From an uncultured Desulfobacter sp. (lineage in GTDB: Bacteria > Desulfobacterota > Desulfobacteria > Desulfobacterales > Desulfobacteraceae), in the NCBI RefSeq assembly GCF_963664415.1, contig NZ_OY761445.1, positions 2,320,501-2,384,500 on the forward strand: a stretch of 64,000 bases of DNA. Reading direction: 5' to 3'. Positions within the stretch are counted from its first letter, which is position 1, and every line of letters starts with the position of its first letter. Both the position numbers and the translations under genes were made by a program. Below the pieces are notes generated by a model. That model searched no databases, was not told the DNA's origin, and saw only the letters and a program-made list of their open reading frames with translations. Below, one piece after another: positions 16,676-23,101 of the stretch.

Positions 16676-17700
16676 CAGTCCTCGTAAATGAAATCTGCTA
16701 TCCAGTCGGCGCCCAGATATCCAGCGAAACCACCGACAATACCACCACCGATGGCGGTTAATACCATACCGGGCCCTGTCTCGACCCCGAGGGCACCACC
16801 GATCAACACGCCAGCCTTGGCACCCGCCCAGGCCATGGCCCAAGAACCGGTCGTACGAACGGTTTGGGCTACCAGTGGGCGTGCGTTGCCTTGTTCCACA
16901 CTATCCGCGGCTGCCGATGTCAACTGGTAGGTATCGACAAGGACACCTACCACGAGGAAAACTCGTCCGCCGATCTTGAGATAGCGAAGCTGTTTTGCCT
17001 GGACTAGTTGGGCACCACCAAGGTTTGAATGATTCGAATGACCAAAAACAGAATGCATACCACCTTGATTCACGTGGTAGTAATTGTGTGGGTGATTGCC
17101 GACCGGCAGATGGGCATCCCACGCATAAAACTTATTGCTTCCCGCCTTCGAGACCGTGAAAAGGCGGCTCTCCAACGCGCCGCTGAACCAGCGGGTTGGG
17201 TCGGCAAAACGGATGCTCGACCCTGTCGGCAACGCTACGCCGTTCAGGCGGCCAATGGGAAACTGCATCAGTTGGTAAATCCCGCCCCGACCGACGGCCG
17301 GAAGGGTGGAAGCCAAAGTGGAACTGGGCTGGTAAAGTGATACAAAATTTCCAGGACTGGCCTCCAAGGTAGGGGTTGCGTTCATTCCCAAAAGAAACCT
17401 TTCGTTCGTCGATATAGCCGCACGGCGCAGGTCAAACTCAAATTGTTTGAGATCCTCTTGTGATAACGAGCCGGTGGATAAGTTTTTTGGGCGGAGGATC
17501 ATGGAAACGTTATTGTTGACCGGAAGAGATTTTACCGGTGTGGCTTCCCCGCAAGATATATCTGAAATTCGGCCGGGAAGCTGCTGAAAACTATCAAGGG
17601 TAACGAGTTCGACACGAACTTTCCGTTCATCAATCGATAAAGGGTCACCAAGTCCACTTATGTTAACCTCAACTCTTTGTGGCTGCGTACCATTACTCAT
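16675..17700 (-). CDS. Candidate T6SS effector with glycine-rich membrane-active C-terminus
   Basis: The 341-residue protein has no signal peptide. Residues ~1-190 are soluble with no known motif. A striking block around 195-235 is rich in His, Asn and Tyr (HLPVGNHPHNYYHVNQGG, then MHSVFGHSNHSNLGG). The C-terminal ~100 residues have one hydrophobic helix (GGRVFLVVGVLVD) and a glycine-zipper region (GVLIGGALGVETGPG, AIGGGIVGGFAGYLGADW), as in pore-forming or membrane-inserting toxins. It is followed by a translationally coupled gene and lies between RAYT copies in a T6SS cargo island. Function as a toxin is inferred. An AGGAGA site lies 5 bp before the ATG. Confidence 0.6.
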   Translation of the reverse strand: MSNGTQPQRVEVNISGLGDPLSIDERKVRVELVTLDSFQQLPGRISDISCGEATPVKSLPVNNNVSMILRPKNLSTGSLSQEDLKQFEFDLRRAAISTNERFLLGMNATPTLEASPGNFVSLYQPSSTLASTLPAVGRGGIYQLMQFPIGRLNGVALPTGSSIRFADPTRWFSGALESRLFTVSKAGSNKFYAWDAHLPVGNHPHNYYHVNQGGMHSVFGHSNHSNLGGAQLVQAKQLRYLKIGGRVFLVVGVLVDTYQLTSAAADSVEQGNARPLVAQTVRTTGSWAMAWAGAKAGVLIGGALGVETGPGMVLTAIGGGIVGGFAGYLGADWIADFIYED

Positions 17701-17960
17701 TTGAATCTCCTGTGATCAATGCCTCTCACTAATGAACTAAATTTGGCAAATGAATAGTATGCTGAAAATATTTCTCTAAAACCGGGTTAATCTCCACTTC
17801 AATCAGATCAAAAAATATGTCGAAATAAATTTCTTAAAAAACTGCGCGCCATCGCAGTATATTCTTCACCGCCCCAAGCAACCAGCATAATCACCAGTAC
17901 TATCAGAATGCAAAATATTATGATTTTTGTTTTAGCGGTCATGCTAAATTATCCCTGTTA

Positions 17961-18095
17961 TATTCTGTGGTATTCTGCGTATTCTGTGGGTCGGGCGTAT
18001 TCTGTGGGTTGTATTCTGTGGGTCACTTGTATTCTGTTGTTATTCTGTGGGTTATTCTGTGTATTCTGTGTGTATTCTGTGGGTCGGGCTCACGT
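17961..18095. repeat. REP-derived tandem array (TATTCTGTGGG units)
   Basis: About ten imperfect head-to-tail units of TATTCTGTG(GG) with variable spacers fill 17961-18084. Two of them read on into GTCGGGC, and the last ends in GGGTCGGGCTCACG at 18082-18095, the 3'-side REP unit of RAYT copy 2. The array is therefore an expansion of the REP tail. The rest of the 411-bp gap from 17701 holds no gene I can support. Confidence 0.75.
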
Positions 18096-18112
18096 AACCA
18101 CCTGTTAAAACG

Positions 18113-18901
18113 TTAAAAAAGGCCCCATCTATAGGTATTTTCCTGCCTTAGCCTTTCATTTTCAGTACCGAAAATAGCCGTGTAAGGGCTTTGATCCTCC
18201 CTAAGTTCAGAACTGTCTTTACTTTCATGTATTTTACGGTGAATCGCTTTTACGCCGAGTTTCGTTTGTATGTTTTCAATATATTCTCTGCTTCCAACGG
18301 CAATGCCCCGGGACCACTTTTTTTCACGGGCCGGTTTCCCTTTTTTTAGACTATCTTCAATCCATTGCCCATGGACCTCTTTTAATGCATCTAAAGATTC
18401 ACAACCAAGGAGCTCCATTAACCGACGGTAATTTAATATGGCATATCTTTTTTTGGGATTTTGGATTTCATTGTAACCGCTCCATCGCCATTCCGATGGA
18501 TGAGAAACCACGCCTGTTCGTACCATATTCATGTCAATATAAATCAGGCAACTGGCTAAATGGGTATCGACCTGGATTGCCGTTGCATGGTAACGATCCT
18601 CCCAATAGGCACCTCGCCGTTTTTTTCTGATGTTGTACTCTTGAGCGGTCTGCCCGGCAATAAGCTGCATTGATTTTGGAATTGTATCCCTGTTACCGTT
18701 ATCTGATACCAGCAAATGGATATGGTTAGAAGTGACAATGTAATTTAAAACTTCAAGTCCGTATTTCTGCTTGGCCCTGAAAAGCAGATCTAACCAACGA
18801 TTCCTGTCACGAGCAAATTTCAGCAGAAACTCTTTTTTGTGACAGCGATGGGTTATGTGCCATACACAACCTGGAATATAAAATCTTTTTGCACGCGGCA
18901 T
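18113..18901 (-). CDS. REP-associated tyrosine transposase (RAYT), copy 2
   Basis: This 262-residue Y1 transposase is nearly identical to the copy at 14675-15463. The HUH motif reads HIHLL here. The catalytic region QEYNIRKKRRG and the WEDRYHAT block are intact. I use ATG 18901 (MPRAKRFY) because that start is shared by all copies; an in-frame ATG at 18913 exists only here. It is flanked by inverse REP units at 18082-18095 and 19020-19036. Substitutions relative to copy 1 are scattered, so the two are diverged siblings rather than a very recent duplication. Confidence 0.93.
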   Translation of the reverse strand: MPRAKRFYIPGCVWHITHRCHKKEFLLKFARDRNRWLDLLFRAKQKYGLEVLNYIVTSNHIHLLVSDNGNRDTIPKSMQLIAGQTAQEYNIRKKRRGAYWEDRYHATAIQVDTHLASCLIYIDMNMVRTGVVSHPSEWRWSGYNEIQNPKKRYAILNYRRLMELLGCESLDALKEVHGQWIEDSLKKGKPAREKKWSRGIAVGSREYIENIQTKLGVKAIHRKIHESKDSSELREDQSPYTAIFGTENERLRQENTYRWGLF

Positions 18902-18924
18902 TTTATTTACCATGTATTTCTTTG

Positions 18925-19036
18925 TTTCTTAAAACTACTATTCTTACCCCCAAAAAGTGGTTTTAACACCAAAACAAGGTATCTTATTTCATAAAATAAA
19001 CAATAATCACAAGCAATTACGTGAGCCCGACCCGCA
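18925..19036. repeat. RAYT leader and REP unit (copy 2)
   Basis: The shared leader runs TTTCTTAAAACTACTATTC, AAAAAGTGGTTTTAACACC, AAACAAGGTATC, ATAATCACAAGCAATTA. It ends in CGTGAGCCCGACCCGCAGG at 19020-19037. It lies directly upstream of the RAYT at 18113-18901. Confidence 0.75.
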
Positions 19037-19086
19037 GGCCCAGGGTAATTATTAGTTTGCAGGGTAATTATTAGTTTAATTATTAG

Positions 19087-19198
19087 TTTCTTAAAACTGC
19101 GATTCTTACCCCCAAAAGTGGCTTTAACACCCAAATAAGGTATATCATTTCATATAATCCATTATGATTACAAGTGATTACATGAGCCCGACCCGCAG
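19087..19198. repeat. Solitary RAYT leader and REP unit
   Basis: A further complete leader copy (TTTCTTAAAACTGCGATTC through GATTACAAGTGATTA) ends in CATGAGCCCGACCCGCAG with no RAYT gene attached. It is closer in sequence to the copy at 6525 than to the adjacent copy at 18925. The following 19199-19336 holds no gene I can support. Confidence 0.75.
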
Positions 19199-19336
19199 CC
19201 GGTCAGGCAAAATAAGCCTTAGCCATATTGACAGCGGGACGCATTGATGACGAGAGTGGGTACTGCTGCATGGCAGTTGCTTTCAGTTCTTTCCACTGTT
19301 TTCAGCATCATTCATGCTCCAGCCGCTTAATGGGAA

Positions 19337-20164
19337 TTATGGGGTGGAGAGAAAACCCACAAGAGACCCATTTTCGATTTTTTTCTTGATGGCCGGATGT
19401 AATTCTGAATAAAAGAGAAGAAGGATATGTAACTTTTTTCTGATGGTCGGAGACCGGTTGGCAAGCACGGCCATCCGGGCTGGGGCATCCATCAGCAACT
19501 CGGCATAGGTATTAATGTCATTTTCCACGCCTGCCAGTCCATAATCCGAAACAAACCCCTTTTCGTACAATGTTTCAATTTCTTGAGGAGATGCGTATTG
19601 TTGACTATACTGTAATATCTCATTGTGAGCCGTGGGGAGCCTGATATCATCAGGCCATAAAGACTGCCACTGTTCTTTTTGAAAGGGGAATCTCGTAATT
19701 AAAATGCTCGATAATTCATGATGAAACGCTCGCCTGACAAAAGTTTTGTTTTCAGTGGAAAAATCATAGTCTGTTGCAATGATAATGCTGGTTTTTCCGT
19801 TCGTAAACTGGTACGTACCGCCTACCCGAAATCCAGAGATGGTCAGGTTGCCGACAATCAATACCCTGTCAAGAACACGGACGAGCAAATCTTCGGGATA
19901 TTCACCAAGCGCCCGATCCAATTCTACAAGGGCGGCATGGGCGTGCTTTGGTTCAGGCGCTTTACCCGAGAGGGTTTTATCATATATATTAGCCGGTAAC
20001 GGACCAACTGATATAGCAATATTATGTTTTTTCTTTACCTCCTCAATCAGGGCCTGAACCGCCTGTCGTGCATTGCGGTCATTGAAAAATGCATCATTTA
20101 TCGGCTGCCAAAAAAGTGATAAAAGCAAAAGTGCTGTAAAAATAAGCGGTAGACTTTTCATCAT
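19337..20164 (-). CDS. Membrane-anchored or exported protein resembling a HHE metallopeptidase lacking the last His
   Basis: The protein is 275 residues with an N-terminal hydrophobic segment (residues 4-19), so it is exported or anchored. It contains RRAFHHELSSIL (His148, His149, Glu150) and, about 50 residues later, KGFVSDYGLAG then TYAELLM. This order resembles zinc metallopeptidases with a HHExxH...GFVSxY...E layout. Here the second zinc His of HExxH is Ser153, so catalysis is doubtful. Its ATG overlaps the stop of the upstream LysM gene (ATGA). It may be an immunity protein, a co-effector or a degenerate peptidase; context cannot decide. Confidence 0.55.
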   Translation of the reverse strand: MMKSLPLIFTALLLLSLFWQPINDAFFNDRNARQAVQALIEEVKKKHNIAISVGPLPANIYDKTLSGKAPEPKHAHAALVELDRALGEYPEDLLVRVLDRVLIVGNLTISGFRVGGTYQFTNGKTSIIIATDYDFSTENKTFVRRAFHHELSSILITRFPFQKEQWQSLWPDDIRLPTAHNEILQYSQQYASPQEIETLYEKGFVSDYGLAGVENDINTYAELLMDAPARMAVLANRSPTIRKKLHILLLFYSELHPAIKKKIENGSLVGFLSTP

Positions 20165-21201
20165 CTAATTCCAGTGAACCTCCCACCCTGGCTAAGTGCT
20201 GGTGCCGTTACCCCTACAGCGAGAATAACAGACATGGCATAGGCGTATTGTGGTGTGTTAACGGTTCCCAAACCGCCGCTGCAATAAACCCAGGCGGCAA
20301 AGCCTACAGTCAGTGCACCAGCGGCAACGTAGGCGCCGACTCTATGCCAGTTTACACCATTATTTTGAACCGGCTGGGGAGCACGGACTGCAACTGCAAC
20401 AGGCTGGTGAACCGGAACTGGAAGAGGCGCAGGCCTTGGTGAAGGTGGTTTCATCTCAATATCAATAGTAATTTTAACATCTGTGGCAAGGTAACTGTCA
20501 ACGCCAATGCTACCTTCCAGAGTTGGATAGAGTATTTCTCCCCTTATAACGGGCAGCGGGCTGGTAGGACTAATCGCAAAGCCGACAGCCGTTTTGGGGG
20601 CGTGAACATTCTTGGCCTCCAGGATCATCATGTTGCTGAAACCAATATTCTTGCTAAATGAATCATAGCTGTATTCCATATGCGTAAATAATTTATCATG
20701 AACACCCACCGCTTCCGATGCAAGGCTTGCGGACAATCCCTGATTTACCACATAGGTCACCGGTACTTTCTTTCCCAGCCGGACAGTTAATTTTCCAGAG
20801 ATAATGAATTTGGCAACATACCCCGGACCCGGTTCAATATGTGACCACTCAATGTTATATGCTGCGGCAAGAGGGATGTTTGTGTCGGGTAAAAGATTTT
20901 TGAGTGACTGCGGACGTCCTGCAAAAGGCTGAGGTGCTCGCACAGCACCGGGCGGAGGACTCTTAAGCGGTCCGGTACTGTTCGCCGACGGCATGCCTTT
21001 TAATATCGGCAGCCGGATGATTTCCCCCGCATAGATAAGATCAGGGTCGTCAATTTTTCTTACGCCGGTGGCATTTATCTCAGGCATGTTGTTAAACGCA
21101 TATATACGCGGCCATTCCTGGGGTGATCCCAATTCATTTTTGGCAATACCCCAAAGCGTATCTCCCTCCTTTACCTTATATTTTACACCAAGTGCACTCA
21201 T
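20161..21201 (-). CDS. LysM-domain cargo protein with C-terminal membrane helices
   Basis: The 346-residue protein starts with a LysM domain at about residues 6-64 (YKVKEGDTLWGIAKNELG ... YAGEIIRLP). A Pro-rich linker follows, then a beta-rich middle (~110-245) and two hydrophobic segments at the C-terminus (~295-345). LysM binds N-acetylglucosamine polymers such as peptidoglycan. The absence of a signal peptide suggests delivery by another route, consistent with T6SS cargo. An AAGGAGA site precedes the ATG. It overlaps the next gene by four bases. The middle region is not a family I recognise. Confidence 0.65.
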   Translation of the reverse strand: MSALGVKYKVKEGDTLWGIAKNELGSPQEWPRIYAFNNMPEINATGVRKIDDPDLIYAGEIIRLPILKGMPSANSTGPLKSPPPGAVRAPQPFAGRPQSLKNLLPDTNIPLAAAYNIEWSHIEPGPGYVAKFIISGKLTVRLGKKVPVTYVVNQGLSASLASEAVGVHDKLFTHMEYSYDSFSKNIGFSNMMILEAKNVHAPKTAVGFAISPTSPLPVIRGEILYPTLEGSIGVDSYLATDVKITIDIEMKPPSPRPAPLPVPVHQPVAVAVRAPQPVQNNGVNWHRVGAYVAAGALTVGFAAWVYCSGGLGTVNTPQYAYAMSVILAVGVTAPALSQGGRFTGIR

Positions 21202-21289
21202 GGCTTTCTCCTTGTCTTGTGTTGTATTGACGTTGTTTTATGCCACATTTTTTTGAATGCTGGTCTCGTTATGCTCTTCCTGTATTTTT

Positions 21290-21320
21290 CTGTGGGTAGA
21301 TTGGGTCGGACTCACGTAAT
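21290..21320. repeat. REP unit at the 3' side of RAYT copy 3
   Basis: CTGTGGGTAGATTGGGTCGG followed by ACTCACGTAAT is the 3'-side REP sequence, with a 7-bp insertion relative to the copy at 18082. It is in inverse orientation to the units at 22244 and so completes the bracket around the RAYT gene. Confidence 0.6.
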
Positions 21321-21334
21321 TAACTATTAAAATG

Positions 21335-22123
21335 TCAAAAAGAGGCCCATTTATAGGTGGTTACCTGCCTTAGCTTTTCATTTTCAGTACCGAAAGCAGC
21401 CGTGTAAGGGCTTTGATCGTCCCGAAGTTCAAAACTGCCTTTACTTTCATGTATTTTATGGTGAATCGCTTTTACGCTGAGTTTCGTCTGTATGTTTTCA
21501 ATATATTCTCTGCTTCCAACGGCAATGCTCCGGGACCACTTTTCTTCACGGGCCAGTTTCCCTTTTTTTAGACTATTTTCAATCCATTGCCCGTGGACCG
21601 CTTTTAATGCATCTAAAGATTCAAAACCAAGGAGCTCCATTAACCGACTGTTATTTAATATGGTATATCTCTTTTTGGGATTTTGGATTTCATTGTAACC
21701 GCTCCATCGCCATTCCGATGGATGAGAGACGACGCCTGTTCGTACCATATTCATGTCAATATAAATCAGACAACTGACCAAATGGGTATCGGCCTGGATT
21801 GCTGTTGCATGGTAACGATCCTCCCAATAGGCACCTCACCGTTTTTTTCTGATGTTGTACTCTTGAGCCGTCTGCCCGGCAATAACCTGCATTGATTTTG
21901 GAATTGTATCCCTGTTACCGTTATCTGATACCAACAAATGGATATGGTTAGAAGTGACAATGTAATTTAAAACTTCAAGTCCGTATTTCTGCTTGGCCCT
22001 GAAAAGCAAATCTAACCAACGATTCCTGTCACGAGCAAATTTCAGCAGAAACTCTTTTTTGTGACAGCGATGGATTATGTGCCATACACAACCTGGAATA
22101 TAAAATCTTTTTGCACGCGGCAT
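21335..22123 (-). pseudogene. REP-associated tyrosine transposase (RAYT), copy 3, nonsense mutation
   Basis: The sequence is almost identical to the other two copies, but a TGA at 21838-21836 replaces the CGA Arg codon directly after NIRKKR, giving a 95-residue product. The HUH motif (HIHLL) and the catalytic Tyr lie before the stop, while WEDRYHAT and the C-terminal region lie after it. The downstream frame stays open to 21335. It is a single C-to-T change, so the inactivation looks recent. REP units bracket the copy on both sides. Confidence 0.92.
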
Positions 22124-22147
22124 TCTTATTTACCATGTATTTCTTTG

Positions 22148-22243
22148 TTTCTTAAAACTACTATTCTTACCCCCAAAAAGTGGTTTTAACACCAAAACAA
22201 GGTATCTTATTTCATAAAATAAACAATAATCACAAGCAATTAC
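22148..22243. repeat. RAYT leader (copy 3)
   Basis: The leader is practically identical to the one at 18925-19019 (TTTCTTAAAACTACTATTC ... AATCACAAGCAATTA). This indicates that RAYT copies 2 and 3 share their 5' flank by duplication or gene conversion. Confidence 0.75.
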
Positions 22244-22330
22244 GTGAGCCCGACCCGCAGGGCTCGTGAGCCCGACCCGCAGGGCTCGTGAGCCCGACCC
22301 GCAGGGCTCGTGAGCCCGACCCGCAGGGCT
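22244..22330. repeat. Four tandem 22-bp REP hairpin units
   Basis: Units begin at 22244, 22266, 22288 and 22310, the last one base short. Each starts GTGAGCCCGACCCGCAGGG and ends CTC. In every unit GAGCCC can pair with GGGCTC across an eight-base loop, giving a 6-bp stem, and the GTGA before the stem resembles the short guide sequence next to REP hairpins in RAYT systems. The array continues into TTTACAGGGCTG. Confidence 0.85.
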
Positions 22331-22340
22331 TTACAGGGCT

Positions 22341-22382
22341 GTTACACAACCGGGAATATAAAATCTTTTTGCACGCGGCATT
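22341..22382 (-). pseudogene. RAYT N-terminal remnant, about 14 codons
   Basis: On the minus strand from ATG 22382 the bases encode the first ~14 residues shared by the RAYT genes (MPRAKRFYIPGC), then run straight into the tandem REP array. A leader copy (22406-22500) precedes it. It is a second truncation of the same gene type, cut at a different point from the one at 6050. Confidence 0.75.
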
Positions 22383-22405
22383 TTTATTTACCATATATTT
22401 ATTCG

Positions 22406-22555
22406 TTTCTTAAACCTGCAATTATTACCCCAAAAAAGTGATTTTAACATCAAAACAAAGTACACTATCTCATAAAATAAACTATGATTACAATTAATTA
22501 CATGAGCCCGACCCGTAGTCCAGCGTACATGAGCCCGACCCACGATATAGACCAC
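22406..22555. repeat. RAYT leader and two REP units of the remnant
   Basis: The leader is TTTCTTAAACCTGCAATTATT to ACAATTAATTA. The REP units CATGAGCCCGACCCG at 22501 and CATGAGCCCGACCCACG at 22529 follow. The sequence belongs with the short remnant at 22341-22382. Confidence 0.7.
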
Positions 22556-22577
22556 GATCTACTAATACTGGGAGTCT

Positions 22578-22594
22578 CCCCGGCAAAGCCGGGG
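22578..22594. terminator. GC hairpin downstream of the Rhs immunity gene
   Basis: CCCCGGC-AAA-GCCGGGG forms a perfect 7-bp stem with a three-base loop, 16 bp past the end of the 22610-23080 gene. There is no T run on the minus strand side, so termination is uncertain. It may instead be another class of small interspersed hairpin. Confidence 0.4.
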
Positions 22595-22609
22595 GCTTAC
22601 CCCGGGTAG

Positions 22610-23080
22610 TTATTTTATATATTCAGAAAAATCATCCCCAACTTCTTGAATATCTGGAGATGGGTGAAGTTTTGCTTCTTTAACTAATCGAACAAGGAAT
22701 TCTTTGTTTTTTAATGTTGAAAATAATTCTGCTAACCTTCTAAATTCTTCATCAGTGCCATCACGTAGCAGCTCACTAAACTGTTCTTTTAGTGCGTCTG
22801 CTAATACTTTTTCAGGGATTGTGACAATAACTTCTCTAACTTTATCAATATCTGAATGTCCAACCGTAGCAAGTGATAATATCTGGTTTAGAAGTGATAT
22901 TTTGATAGAATCATCAAGCAGCAATAGCAATTCTAGCGCGACTCTTCTTTCAGAAGGCTTTTTTATTGCTTTTTTTAAAACTTCAATTTTATTTTCTACC
23001 TGCAAGATAAAGTTTTTTCTCGAAGCATAAAATAAATTACTAGCTTCGATTAAAGAATTCCAATATTGTTCATCTTTCAT
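22610..23080 (-). CDS. Candidate immunity protein for the Rhs toxin
   Basis: This 156-residue soluble protein is predicted to be almost entirely alpha-helical (repeated hydrophobic heptads such as RVALELLLLLDDSIKISLLN), reminiscent of a short HEAT-like bundle. It starts 21 bp after the stop of the Rhs gene on the same strand, the usual place for a polymorphic-toxin immunity gene. It is twice the length of Pseudomonas Tsi2 and I see no similarity to it, although the Rhs tip is Tse2-like. Immunity is inferred from position. Confidence 0.65.
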   Translation of the reverse strand: MKDEQYWNSLIEASNLFYASRKNFILQVENKIEVLKKAIKKPSERRVALELLLLLDDSIKISLLNQILSLATVGHSDIDKVREVIVTIPEKVLADALKEQFSELLRDGTDEEFRRLAELFSTLKNKEFLVRLVKEAKLHPSPDIQEVGDDFSEYIK

Positions 23081-23101
23081 TGTTGCCTCACTATAATAAT
23101 A

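Noticed and set aside
16676..16843. N-terminal extension of the 15983-16675 protein
   Set aside because: These 56 codons overlap the glycine-rich coding region of the upstream gene in another frame and give a Trp/Arg-rich stretch. The ATG on the upstream stop codon is the better start.
22244..22330. Possible CRISPR array (regular 22-bp repeats)
   Set aside because: The repeats are head to tail with no unique spacers and each is a REP hairpin. There are no cas genes nearby.
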